From the IMG/VR virus record IMGVR_UViG_3300037963_001228, positions 15,271 to 49,597 of that record: a DNA stretch of 34,327 nucleotides. The stretch is one strand, 5' to 3'. This DNA comes from a virus. Position 1 is the first letter of the stretch. Every line of letters begins with the position of its first letter. Below, piece by piece: positions 17,937 to 28,459 of the stretch. Under the pieces are notes generated by a model. It was not told where the DNA came from. It searched no databases and saw only the letters and a list, made by a program, of their open reading frames with translations. Both the position numbers and the translations under genes were made by a program.

Positions 17937-19088
17937 ATGAATGTAAATTTAGTAAACGCATATAGACAAGGTGTAATGTCAGAAGCTTTAAAAGAAGGAA
18001 GCAAAGGTAGAGTTTCTGATGTTTTAGGTAAGGTTGGCAAAGACCTTAATAAACTAGGTACTGATTTAGCTAATAAGAGAGAAGCTGATGCTAAAACAGA
18101 AGCTCAAAGAATATCTAATAGTAAAAAAATAGGACAAGATCTTGCTACTAAAGTATTAGATAGAAGCGGTGGATTAAATGAAAACTATTTAAACGCTTAT
18201 AGACCTGAAGTAGAAAGATTACAAAATGAATACGATAACGCTGTTCAAAGCGGTGATAAAGACTTAGAGCAAAAAATATTAGGACAGTTAAACGACTTAA
18301 GTGCAACAACTGCAACTTGGGTTGATTTTAGAAAAGATGTTGCTACAACTATAGATACTAAAAGTGTTGATGGTAAAGCTATGCCAAACTTAATAAAAGG
18401 GTTAGACGCGGACACTCAAGACTTGTTAAACTCTATATTAGATTCTAATACTGAAGTTGTGTTTGAAGACGGTGTGTCTAAAATAAAAGGTCCTGATGGT
18501 AAATTATACAGCAAAGGTGATCTTGAAAAAATACTAGACAACGCTAAAAGAGATGTTGCAACTCATAATGATTTACTAGGTATAAACGAAGTTTTAATGC
18601 AAGAAGCTGCTATAAACGAAGGGTTAAGCACAGACGATAACAAATACAAGCCTTTTAATAAAGAAGCAACAAACAGAAAGGTAATGCAAATTCTAGAAAC
18701 ATCTAATATACAGTCTATATTAAACGACAATGTATTTACAGGTGAAGCTACTATGGCTGAAAACATTAAAAATTATGTTAGTGGATTGTCATACCAAGCT
18801 TTAGGCATTGACACTGTTTCTTCCACTGGTCAAGTTTATGATACAGATGGTGATGGTAAAATATCTATGGAAGAAGCTAAACTTATATCACAAGAAGATA
18901 GTGATAAAATATTTTCAGCGTTAACAGATCCAGAAAATAAAAATTATAACGAAGGTATTACCAAGCAAGCTGTTGGTAACTACTATACATCTATATTAGA
19001 AAAAAATTACGGAGGTACAAGAGAAGACGTGGCTCAAGCAAATGAAAGAAATTATGACCTCTTAAACAAACAATACTTCGGTAGCTAA
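17937..19088 (+). CDS. Virion cargo-type protein with EF-hand loop
   Basis: A 383-residue protein. I place the start at ATG 17937 ('MNVNLVNAYRQGVMSEALKE'), four bases after the upstream stop; an in-frame ATG at 17877 would overlap the previous gene by 56 bases and adds a translated copy of its coding DNA. The protein is helical and charged with no signal peptide. Residues 302-313 ('DTDGDGKISMEE') are a canonical 12-residue EF-hand calcium loop, with Asp at 1, 3 and 5, Lys at 7, Ser at 9 and Glu at 12. Its stop overlaps the giant gene start by one base (TAATG), so the two are coupled and probably act together, most likely as ejected internal proteins. The family is otherwise unrecognised. Confidence 0.72.
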   Translation: MNVNLVNAYRQGVMSEALKEGSKGRVSDVLGKVGKDLNKLGTDLANKREADAKTEAQRISNSKKIGQDLATKVLDRSGGLNENYLNAYRPEVERLQNEYDNAVQSGDKDLEQKILGQLNDLSATTATWVDFRKDVATTIDTKSVDGKAMPNLIKGLDADTQDLLNSILDSNTEVVFEDGVSKIKGPDGKLYSKGDLEKILDNAKRDVATHNDLLGINEVLMQEAAINEGLSTDDNKYKPFNKEATNRKVMQILETSNIQSILNDNVFTGEATMAENIKNYVSGLSYQALGIDTVSSTGQVYDTDGDGKISMEEAKLISQEDSDKIFSALTDPENKNYNEGITKQAVGNYYTSILEKNYGGTREDVAQANERNYDLLNKQYFGS

Positions 19089-22000
19089 TGAATTTAAATC
19101 CTCAAGATCAACAAATATTAAAAGACGCAATAGCAAAAATGAAAGCGGATAGAGTTCCTATACCGCAAGCTAAAGCTATGATCGATGCTTTTATACAAAG
19201 AAGGCAGGCTGCTTATGCGGCACAACCAACTGTACCTACACAAAAAGAAAAGAAAGAGGTAAAAGAAAACAATACTGAAATAGAAAAGTTAGAGTTAGCA
19301 GAAAAGGAAAGAGTAGCAAAGCTTGGTTATACAAATGATTTTCACCCTGATAATGTAAAAACTTGGGTTAATAAAGACGAGGATCAAATAGTAGCTGAGT
19401 TGAAAAAACTTTACCCAAGAGTTGGTATGACAGTACAAGCTAGTGGTACTGGTGGTAACGAGATTATAATAACAGGTGAGGACGGTTTTGCTACGAAAAT
19501 TAATTTAAATCCTAATGGAGAAGCGGATAGGCAAAAAGCCGTAGATCAGTTTAATGTTTTTAACCAATGGGCTAAAGGTCAACAAGAGGTTATAAAAAAG
19601 AACGGTATTGGTATGAACCTGTTTACAGGTGTAGATACTCAAGGTAACTTTTTTGTTCCAAATGCTATTGAAAGAGATGATTTAGCTAGAGCTAACAAAG
19701 GTTATAATGAAATAGGTATTAACATTTACCCTTTATATAATCAAAAAAGAGGTAAAAACCAACTTTATGGTATAAGCAAAGATGGTGTACCTATAGAAGG
19801 TAAGTTTGATCCACAAGAGCTGCAACAGTATTTATCTAATAGAGATAATTATACTGAAGACCAGAGAATTAAGTTTTCTGAAATGGCGCACGAGACCGCT
19901 ATGCGTCAACACAAAATAAGAAAAAACATACAACAAGACCCACAGTATAGTGTTGAAAGATCTTTGTCAAAAACAAACTATGCAAAATCCAAACAAAAAT
20001 ATAACGATGTTAAGATACTTATGAAAGGCGCTTCAGAAGAAGACATTAAAGTGCTTAACAACCATTTAAACAAACCTATTATTTCTGATGATGGTGAGTT
20101 TGAGCCTGTTGATGGTTGGGAACAGCAAAGAGTTGACACTTTGTTTTCTGAAGAGGTTAGAAATTTACTAAGTGATGAAGGTAAAATTATATTTGATAAA
20201 GCAAAAGAAAATTCAGAAGATCAAATTAATAAATCTATAGACAAGCAAAACTTATTAGATAATCAAAAAGTTTGGAACGCAGAGTACGCTGAAAGATTAA
20301 GAGAAGGTGATGATCAGTTAATAGTAAGATATAATGGTAGAGCAGGTATAGTGGCTGTTGAGGGTGAAGATGGTGAGGTTAAAGTAGAAAACTTATACAA
20401 GCAAAAAGAAGCTATAAACACTAATTTAGATAACGCTAAAAGGGATTTTAAAAGAGAAAGCGATGAAGACTATAGATATGCTTTAGATATATTTAAAAAA
20501 GCTAAAAAAGAAGGAGTAACTGTTGAGGTTAAAAAAGACGAAAAAGGTATGAATATGTATATTGCTAAAGGTGATAATGCAGAAAAATACCAACCAATGT
20601 TTAACAAAATTAGAAAAAGAGAAAAAGAAACTTTTGACAAATATAATACGACTATAACTGTTGAAAGTAATAGATATAAAAACTGGTTAAAAACTAATCA
20701 AGAACACTCACAAATACAAGACGTTGCTAACAGAGAAGGTGACATTGGTAATATAATGCTAGATCAATTTAACAGTGCTTGTGCTAGTATAGGTTATTCT
20801 GTACCTATGTTGTTTGGTAGTGAAAATGCTATAAACATGCATCAAAGTAGACAAGCCGGCGCTGATGCTTACGAGGCTGTTTTAGATTATAATACATCTT
20901 TAGCAACAGGTCAAAAAGGTAGATACAGTTTAATAACTTTAGCACAACAAGCTCCAAACGTAATGCTGGCCGTCGCTACCCAGGGTGTTGGTACCGCTTT
21001 TGGTGCTAGCGCTACTGTGGCCAGCGCTTTAACAGCTAGTGCTTTTGGTATTAACTCTGGTACATCTAAGTATGCTGACTTAACAATACAAGCCGGTGCA
21101 GCTGAAGAGGCGAAAAGACAGCTTGACATGTTAGAGCTCAACAAAGACTACATGGATTACGAGGATTATATAAACACAAAAGCTAATCTTGAAGAGCAAA
21201 AAGCTTTAGGTAGTATGTCAAGTAATGATATACTTAAAGCATCTATAGCGGCTGGTGTTATTGAAGGTGGTGTAGCGTTTGCTTTAGGTACAATACCTAA
21301 CGCTAGTAAATTAATGAAAGGTATTATAGGTACATCACAAGCAGATGATATATTAGCAGCTGTTACTAAAAAGAATTTTGCTTATTATGCTGGTATAGTT
21401 GGTGAGGGTGTTAAAAGAACTGCTGGTGAAGTTGCTGAAGAAAGCTTAATACACCTTGGTGATATGGCTTCTGAGTCTATATTTCTTGATAGAGACATGG
21501 ATTTGACTGAAGGTTGGAGTGATGTTATAGCGGCTTCTGTTTTAACTGCTGGTGCAATGAACGGGCCTAGTTTAGCTTACAGCTCTATCATGCAGCGTAT
21601 GAACACGGCTGATAATAGAAAAATATATTTTGAAACTAAAGATCAAATTAATAAATATAAAAACCAGCTTAAAGATGCTAATCTAACACAGTCAGATATA
21701 GACTTAATAACATATGACTTAAACCAAGAAAAAAGCAAACTAGCAACTCTTACAGACGGTATGGAAATGACTGGTATGTTAATGGGTGCTAAAGGCCTTG
21801 AGCGTTTAATGAAAAACGGTATGGTAATGGATCAGCTAAACTACGAAGCTGGTGTTACGCCTGGTGATTCACAAGCTGTTATCGATAAAAAAGTTAAAGA
21901 ATATTCTGATAGTTTAAAAGGTGATAAGAAAAAAAGCTATGATAATAGATTAGCTGATGCTAAGGAAAGAAGACAAAAGTTACTTGAAAGTGTAGATTAC

Positions 22001-25000
22001 AAAGATGGTCATAGAGCTTGGGGTAGCAGAGGTACTCGTATTCATAATAGATTAATGAAGACTGATGCTGATTATAAAAAAATGAATGACCAGCAAAGAG
22101 CTACAAGAGTTCATCAAGAGGCAAAAAGACAAATAGAAAATAGATTTATAAAAGACGCTAAAAAAGATAAAGGTATAAAAGCTATGGTTGAAACACAGCT
22201 ATACGGCGGCGTTGATATAATGAGAGATAAAAGAAGAACTAAACAACAAAGAGAAGCTGAAGACGAAGCTTATCTTCGTTACGGTAGATTGTTTGGTGGT
22301 TTTAAAGCTGAAGCTATATCTAGAAATATAGATCAAGAAATAAATGCTAAATCAGTTTTAGGTGATAAAAGATTACAAGGTTTACAGGTGGTTCAAGTTA
22401 GTGACAAAGGTTTTGTTGAAGATATACGTCAGATGGAGGAAAATGGTGAGCTTGGTCCAAATGAAAGCGCTGATGATATTATAGCTGAAGTAGAGTCTGG
22501 AGAAAGTTTTGGTGTTATTGTTGGTGGTAAGTATATTGTTACAGACGCTAAGGCTGCGGCTAAAAATCTTAAGGAAGGTAACTTAACACAAGGTACTGTA
22601 TTTTCACACGAGGTAAAACATGCTACAGACGCTAAAGCTTTTGACACTCAAGAGTTAATAGAGTATTCTGGTAATTTAGCTACATGGACAGCTGAAAACG
22701 CAGCACCTATACATGTTGAGGCAATGCAAAGATTACAGGGTAACAAGCATTTACTATATGACAAAAACGGTATGCCATTGCCATGGGAGCAACAACCAAA
22801 AATAGCTCATCAAGAATATGGTAACTACGTACAAGATGCTATACAAAGAAAACAGTACAAAAAATACAAAGACAAGTTATATTCTAACAAACCTACAATT
22901 TTACAAAGAGCTGGTGGTATAATTAACGCTGACTTTAAAACAGATTCACCCGCAAATGCAGCTGCTTATTTAGCAGATCACATGAAGTCTTTTGACAAAG
23001 GTGAGGTTGGTAAGTTAACTAAAAGAAGAATAGACAACAGAAAAGGTAAAGATTTACAAACTGAAGATGGTAGAACTGTAAAAAGATCTAGTAACTTACA
23101 AGGTGTGTTAGAGCAAGGTTATAGAGGTAAAAAAGCAACTAAAGCTGATGTTAAAGCTATGCTTGACAATATGCTTAAAGTTGATTACAATGGCGAACCA
23201 ATGACTGGTGACGCTAATCAAGTAAGTGCTTTAGAGTATGAAATAGGTGGTATAATGAATGATATAGCTAAAAGATTATTTGATCCTATTAGCTCTGAAA
23301 ATAGAAAAGGTGTAACAAGAAAAGATTATATAGACAGTTTGTTTTCAGAAGCTGTTACCATGATACAAAACGAATACGACCCTTCTAAGCAAAGTTTAGA
23401 CTCGTTTGTTAGTAATAGATTAAACCTTAGAGCAAACAGTTTGGCTGAAAGACTAGGTATTGAACAAGTGTTTACAACAGATTTAGATAATGCTAACAGA
23501 GTTCTTGCTGATGACGATACAGATGTAGAAATAGATGAAATTGGTAATATTCGTGAAGGAGCTACTGATTTTACCGACGGCTTAGCATTAACACCAGAAG
23601 GATTAAAAACTGTCTTAGATCACGTCCAGTTGAATTTAGGAGGTATTCTACCTAGTGTTACAGCTGAAAAAGGAAAAAATGCTACAGTTAGTCCTTTAGT
23701 TTCTGAATTAAAAAAATTATTTTATCAAGAAAAAAATCCTATACAGCAAACTATAGAAGCTGCTATGGGTAAAACACCACAAGAAGTAGAGATGTGGTTA
23801 AAAAATCCTAAACATAAAGCTCTTATATTAAAACACATGCCGACTACTTGGTTAGCTAAAAACATGCCTAAGGCTGTAGAAAAACTAGTTATACAAGAAG
23901 ATGGTACTAAAGTGTGGACAACAGATCATGTTGGTAGAACTAAAGGTACAAAGCCAGGTCAAGTAGATTTTTACAGATCAAGTGAAGAAGGTCCTTATAA
24001 AGGTATGACTGATGGTAAACAAAAAATCAGACGTAATCCTAATGCAATGGCTGATATAACTTCTGTAGATATTATTAAAAAGTTTTTTAATGGTACTACA
24101 ATGACAGAGCTTAGAAGAGGTGGTCTTGATACTTTAACTAGAGCTATGGCTCAAGAAATAGGTTTAGAACAGTTTAGAGCTAATATAGAAAACGATAGCG
24201 ATATAGCTAAAATGTTTAAATCTAGACAAGAACTTTTACACGGTGAGTTAGCTGATAGTTTAACAGCACAAGTTATAGAGCAAGTTGAAAGAGGTGTTGT
24301 TCTTAGAAGTGAGGAAGGTAGAAACGTAAGTATGTCTTCTTATATGGCTGGTGTTGATGTTGTAGCGGTGTCTCAAGCTGTAAGCAGTATTTATAGAAAT
24401 GGTATTGACAGTAAAGAAGCTAGATCTGCTATTAACGCAGTACCTGTAGAGTCAAGACCTTTAATAGATCATTTATCAAAAGAACTATATCACAAAGGTA
24501 TTACTAAAGACAACGTTAAATTTTTAAAACGTTTAGTTAGTGACAAAGACACACCTCATATAATTAGAGAAGTTATAAGAGACAAGGGTTACAAAATAAC
24601 TAGTAAAGTTAAAGGAAAAGGTAGAGTAATAGATACTGAAAAAGGAGATGCTTATATTGCAGAAATAAAAGACTTTCAAACTTTCTTTCCTTTTAGTCCA
24701 CAAGAAGTTGAGCTACTAGGTGGGTTTGACATATTAGGCTTATACAATAGAATGTTGAACGCAGCTAAAGAGCAGAAAGATGGTAGTGGACCTGCTAGAT
24801 ATTATCCAGATTTAGAACAGCTACAAGGTTTAGTTAGACCAAACCCTGATATAGCTAGAGTAGCAAAAGATAGTATTTTAATAAACAAAAATACTACAAA
24901 GTTTAGAAACATGTATTCTCCAATAATGCATACAGAGAATACACTTCAAGAATCTATAGACCATTTAGACAAAGTAAGAGATGATTTACAAGCTTCAAAT

Positions 25001-28000
25001 GTTTCAAACATAAATGTCATGAAGTCTATTGTGTTTAAAATAGACCAAGCATACAATGGTACAGACGTAAAGATGTCGCCAGAAACTTTAGTTACCCTGT
25101 TTCAATTACAAAGCTCTGCAACTAAAGGCTTTAGAGGTTTAAGTAAAGTAGATTACTTTATGCACGGAAACTTTATTGATAACACAAAAGCAGATAGTCC
25201 AAAAAAACCAACTAAAGATATTAATACCGAAGAAGGTAAAAAGCAATATGATGAGTTTGTTAATAGATTAAGTAAATACGACTTCTATAAAGAAAGACTA
25301 GCTATAAACAGAGAGAAAAATCCAGGCAACGAATATCAAGCTCAACTAGATACATATGATGATTTGCTTGTAAAAGGAGAACACTTAGGTGCTAATGGTG
25401 ACACTATGGCTGAGCTTTTAAATGCTATAGCTACCAACACTTTAACAGAAGCAAAGTTTTATGAAATAGTAGAAAATCATACTCAATTTATGGGTCCTAA
25501 GTTTTTAACAGACAAAGTGCTTGATGCTGAGCTTGGGCAAATGAGCAAAGAAGGTGACAAGAGAATAACTTTAGCTATAGAAAATAGCAAAGACTTAAAC
25601 GAAAATCAAAAAAGAGAAATATTAGGTAGAATAATACACTTGTCTGGTAAGCCAGCCGCAGACTACATAGCAGAAAAAGAAGCTAGAAAAGTTTTAAAAT
25701 CAAAAGAAAATATACAAAAAGACAATATAATAAGCAAAGCGTTAGAGCAAAAGTATTTAGATGTAGAAAACAAAGGTATAAGTATATTAGATTTTGATGA
25801 TACACTTGCTACTAGCAAATCACTAGTTGAGTTTACAAGACCAGACGGTACAACAGGTACATTAACACCTGCGGAATATGCTGCTGAATATGAAAACTTA
25901 GCTGATCTTGGTTATACATTTGACTTTTCACAATTTAACAAAGTTGTTGATGGTAAAATTGCACCGCTGTTTGAAAAAGCTAAAAAGCTTGCTGACAAGT
26001 TTGGTACTAATGATATATTTATATTAACAGCTAGACCTGCTGCAGCTCAAAAAGCTATACACAAGTTTTTAAAAGACAATGGTTTAAACATACCTATAGA
26101 AAATATAACTGGTCTTGGTAATTCTACGTCTGAAGCTAAAGCGTTGTGGGTTGCTGATAAAGCTGCTGAAGGTTATAACGATTTTTACTTTGCTGATGAT
26201 GCACTAAAAAATGTACAAGCTGTTAAAAATATACTAGATCAGTTTGATGTTAAGTCAAAAGTAAGGCAAGCAAGAACAACGCTAAGAAGTAAAGCTGATC
26301 CTGCTAAGTTAAATGAAATGATTTCAAGAAACTTAGGTATTGCAGAGTATAAAGATTATTCTGACGCAAAAGCAAAGCTTGTTGGTGGTAAAAAAGGTAA
26401 GTATAAATTCTTTATACCACCTAGCGCAGAGGATTTTAAAGGTTTAATATACCCAATACTAGGTAAAGGTGCTAAAGGTGACGCTGATATGCAGTTTTTT
26501 AAAGACGCTCTGTTTGATCCATATTCAAGAGGTATGCAACAAATAGAAAACATGGCGCAAGGTTTAGCTGGTGACCTTAAAAACTTAAACAAAGCTTTTC
26601 CTAAAGTTAAGAAAAAACTAAAAAAGAAAATGCCTGGGTCAGAGTTTACTTACGATCAAGGATTAAGAGTTTACATGTGGGACAAAGCTGGTGTTGAAAT
26701 ACCTGGAATATCTGAAGCTGATAAAAAAGCTATATTAAAAGAAATAAACAAAGAGCCTGAGCTACAAGAGTACGCTGATAATATTACTAAAATAGTTAAA
26801 TCACCTAGTTATATAGAGCCTACAGACGCTTGGTTGACTAGTTCAATACCACAAGATTTACATGGTATAACTATGGGTGAGAATAGAACTGGTATGCTTA
26901 CTGAGTTTATTGAAAATAGAAAAAAACTATTTGGTGACTGGAAAAATGGTAGATTAGATGGACCTTTAATGAACAAGTTAGAAGCTGCGCTTGGTACTAA
27001 TTGGAGAGATGCTATGGAAGATATATTGTGGCGTATGGAAAATGGTACTAACAGAAACTTTGGAGGTAATAAACTAACTAATCAATTTACAAACTGGGTT
27101 AACAACTCTGTTGGAGCTATCATGTTCTTTAACGGTAGATCTGCTGTGTTACAGACGTTATCAACAGTAAACTTTATAAACTGGTCAGATAATAATCCTA
27201 TAAAAGCTGCAGCAGCATTTGCTAATCAAAAACAGTTTTGGAAAGACTTTACGTTTTTATTTAACTCTGATATGCTTAAGCAAAGACGTGCTGGTAATAG
27301 AAGGTCTGTTAGTGAAAACGAAATAGCACAAGCGTATAAAAAAGGAGGTGTTAGTGGTTTATTACAAAAATTATTAGAGTTTGGTTTTTTACCTACGCAA
27401 ATAGCTGATAGCTTTGCTATTGCTTCCGGTGGTGCTACTTTTTATAGAAATAGAATTAAGTCATTAATGAAAGGTGGTATGTCAAAAGCAGAAGCAGAGG
27501 CTCAAGCTTTTACAGACTTTCAAAAGATAACTGAAGAAACTCAACAATCTTCTAGACCTGATATGATTTCATCACAACAAGCTTCACCACTAGGTAGATT
27601 AATACTTGCTTTTCAAAATACACCAATGCAGTATGCTAGGTTAACTAAAAAAGCTTTTCTTGATCTTAAAAATGGTAGAGGTGATGCTAAATCAAATATA
27701 TCAAAAATACTATACTATGGCGCTGCACAAAACCTAATATTCGGCGCGCTACAACAAGCTCTGTTTAGATTTATGTTTGATGATGATGAAGAAAAAACTG
27801 AGGGTGAAAGAGCAGCAGAAAAAGAAAGGGCAACATTTAGATTAGTAAACGGATCTATAGACTCTATATTACGTGGTATTGGGGTTGCTGGTGCTATTGC
27901 GTCTACACTTAAAAATATGATTCTTAAATTTGCTGAAGAAGATAAAAAAGGTTTCCGTATGGATACAGCTGCAATAATACTTGAGATGTTACAGTTGTCA

Positions 28001-28459
28001 CCACCTGTTGGTAGTAAAGTTAGAAAAGTAAATACTGGTCTTAGAACTTATAAGTTTAAACGTAGAGAGATTGATCACATGGATACTTTTGATATAGACA
28101 ATCCAATATGGTCGCCTGTTACTCAAACAATATCTGCTTTAACAAATATACCTACAGATAGATTATATAAGAAAATTATGAACTTACGTGAAGTTGGTAA
28201 TAGTAACAACGATAACTGGCAGCGTATAGCTTTATTACTTGGTTGGAACACTTGGGATGTTGGTGTAAGAAATCAAGAGGTTATAAATGCTAGAGGTGAA
28301 ATTGAAGAGTTAAGAAGACAAGCAAAAGAACAAGAAAGATTAAGAAAAGAAAAAGAAGCAAGAGAAGTTCAATGCTCTGCCCGTACTAGAAAAGGTAAAG
28401 GACCTAGATGTAAAAATAGAACTGAAAATAAATCTGGCAAGTGCTATGCTCACCAGTAA
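19088..28459 (+). CDS. Giant multidomain polyvalent/ejection protein (metallopeptidase + HAD + Cys/His tail)
   Basis: A 3123-residue protein, probably packed in the virion and injected. Domains seen: an N-terminal helical segment; charged helices to about 600; Ala/Gly-rich hydrophobic stretches at 614-660 and about 715-850 that may enter membranes; a zincin-type site 'FSHEVKHATDA' with HExxH at 1174-1178; a HAD phosphatase domain at about 2225-2400 with motif I D2235-F-D2237-D-T, motif II 'LTARP' (T2314) and motif IV D2370-D2371; a conserved-looking segment 'SRPDMISSQQASPLGRL' near 2825; and a Cys/His tail (C3096, C3108, C3119, H3122) like small CxxxTxxGxxC...C..H domains. Enzyme domains chained in one huge phage protein match the 'polyvalent protein' concept. 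Substrates are unknown. No lytic transglycosylase motif was identified. Confidence 0.8.
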   Translation: MNLNPQDQQILKDAIAKMKADRVPIPQAKAMIDAFIQRRQAAYAAQPTVPTQKEKKEVKENNTEIEKLELAEKERVAKLGYTNDFHPDNVKTWVNKDEDQIVAELKKLYPRVGMTVQASGTGGNEIIITGEDGFATKINLNPNGEADRQKAVDQFNVFNQWAKGQQEVIKKNGIGMNLFTGVDTQGNFFVPNAIERDDLARANKGYNEIGINIYPLYNQKRGKNQLYGISKDGVPIEGKFDPQELQQYLSNRDNYTEDQRIKFSEMAHETAMRQHKIRKNIQQDPQYSVERSLSKTNYAKSKQKYNDVKILMKGASEEDIKVLNNHLNKPIISDDGEFEPVDGWEQQRVDTLFSEEVRNLLSDEGKIIFDKAKENSEDQINKSIDKQNLLDNQKVWNAEYAERLREGDDQLIVRYNGRAGIVAVEGEDGEVKVENLYKQKEAINTNLDNAKRDFKRESDEDYRYALDIFKKAKKEGVTVEVKKDEKGMNMYIAKGDNAEKYQPMFNKIRKREKETFDKYNTTITVESNRYKNWLKTNQEHSQIQDVANREGDIGNIMLDQFNSACASIGYSVPMLFGSENAINMHQSRQAGADAYEAVLDYNTSLATGQKGRYSLITLAQQAPNVMLAVATQGVGTAFGASATVASALTASAFGINSGTSKYADLTIQAGAAEEAKRQLDMLELNKDYMDYEDYINTKANLEEQKALGSMSSNDILKASIAAGVIEGGVAFALGTIPNASKLMKGIIGTSQADDILAAVTKKNFAYYAGIVGEGVKRTAGEVAEESLIHLGDMASESIFLDRDMDLTEGWSDVIAASVLTAGAMNGPSLAYSSIMQRMNTADNRKIYFETKDQINKYKNQLKDANLTQSDIDLITYDLNQEKSKLATLTDGMEMTGMLMGAKGLERLMKNGMVMDQLNYEAGVTPGDSQAVIDKKVKEYSDSLKGDKKKSYDNRLADAKERRQKLLESVDYKDGHRAWGSRGTRIHNRLMKTDADYKKMNDQQRATRVHQEAKRQIENRFIKDAKKDKGIKAMVETQLYGGVDIMRDKRRTKQQREAEDEAYLRYGRLFGGFKAEAISRNIDQEINAKSVLGDKRLQGLQVVQVSDKGFVEDIRQMEENGELGPNESADDIIAEVESGESFGVIVGGKYIVTDAKAAAKNLKEGNLTQGTVFSHEVKHATDAKAFDTQELIEYSGNLATWTAENAAPIHVEAMQRLQGNKHLLYDKNGMPLPWEQQPKIAHQEYGNYVQDAIQRKQYKKYKDKLYSNKPTILQRAGGIINADFKTDSPANAAAYLADHMKSFDKGEVGKLTKRRIDNRKGKDLQTEDGRTVKRSSNLQGVLEQGYRGKKATKADVKAMLDNMLKVDYNGEPMTGDANQVSALEYEIGGIMNDIAKRLFDPISSENRKGVTRKDYIDSLFSEAVTMIQNEYDPSKQSLDSFVSNRLNLRANSLAERLGIEQVFTTDLDNANRVLADDDTDVEIDEIGNIREGATDFTDGLALTPEGLKTVLDHVQLNLGGILPSVTAEKGKNATVSPLVSELKKLFYQEKNPIQQTIEAAMGKTPQEVEMWLKNPKHKALILKHMPTTWLAKNMPKAVEKLVIQEDGTKVWTTDHVGRTKGTKPGQVDFYRSSEEGPYKGMTDGKQKIRRNPNAMADITSVDIIKKFFNGTTMTELRRGGLDTLTRAMAQEIGLEQFRANIENDSDIAKMFKSRQELLHGELADSLTAQVIEQVERGVVLRSEEGRNVSMSSYMAGVDVVAVSQAVSSIYRNGIDSKEARSAINAVPVESRPLIDHLSKELYHKGITKDNVKFLKRLVSDKDTPHIIREVIRDKGYKITSKVKGKGRVIDTEKGDAYIAEIKDFQTFFPFSPQEVELLGGFDILGLYNRMLNAAKEQKDGSGPARYYPDLEQLQGLVRPNPDIARVAKDSILINKNTTKFRNMYSPIMHTENTLQESIDHLDKVRDDLQASNVSNINVMKSIVFKIDQAYNGTDVKMSPETLVTLFQLQSSATKGFRGLSKVDYFMHGNFIDNTKADSPKKPTKDINTEEGKKQYDEFVNRLSKYDFYKERLAINREKNPGNEYQAQLDTYDDLLVKGEHLGANGDTMAELLNAIATNTLTEAKFYEIVENHTQFMGPKFLTDKVLDAELGQMSKEGDKRITLAIENSKDLNENQKREILGRIIHLSGKPAADYIAEKEARKVLKSKENIQKDNIISKALEQKYLDVENKGISILDFDDTLATSKSLVEFTRPDGTTGTLTPAEYAAEYENLADLGYTFDFSQFNKVVDGKIAPLFEKAKKLADKFGTNDIFILTARPAAAQKAIHKFLKDNGLNIPIENITGLGNSTSEAKALWVADKAAEGYNDFYFADDALKNVQAVKNILDQFDVKSKVRQARTTLRSKADPAKLNEMISRNLGIAEYKDYSDAKAKLVGGKKGKYKFFIPPSAEDFKGLIYPILGKGAKGDADMQFFKDALFDPYSRGMQQIENMAQGLAGDLKNLNKAFPKVKKKLKKKMPGSEFTYDQGLRVYMWDKAGVEIPGISEADKKAILKEINKEPELQEYADNITKIVKSPSYIEPTDAWLTSSIPQDLHGITMGENRTGMLTEFIENRKKLFGDWKNGRLDGPLMNKLEAALGTNWRDAMEDILWRMENGTNRNFGGNKLTNQFTNWVNNSVGAIMFFNGRSAVLQTLSTVNFINWSDNNPIKAAAAFANQKQFWKDFTFLFNSDMLKQRRAGNRRSVSENEIAQAYKKGGVSGLLQKLLEFGFLPTQIADSFAIASGGATFYRNRIKSLMKGGMSKAEAEAQAFTDFQKITEETQQSSRPDMISSQQASPLGRLILAFQNTPMQYARLTKKAFLDLKNGRGDAKSNISKILYYGAAQNLIFGALQQALFRFMFDDDEEKTEGERAAEKERATFRLVNGSIDSILRGIGVAGAIASTLKNMILKFAEEDKKGFRMDTAAIILEMLQLSPPVGSKVRKVNTGLRTYKFKRREIDHMDTFDIDNPIWSPVTQTISALTNIPTDRLYKKIMNLREVGNSNNDNWQRIALLLGWNTWDVGVRNQEVINARGEIEELRRQAKEQERLRKEKEAREVQCSARTRKGKGPRCKNRTENKSGKCYAHQ

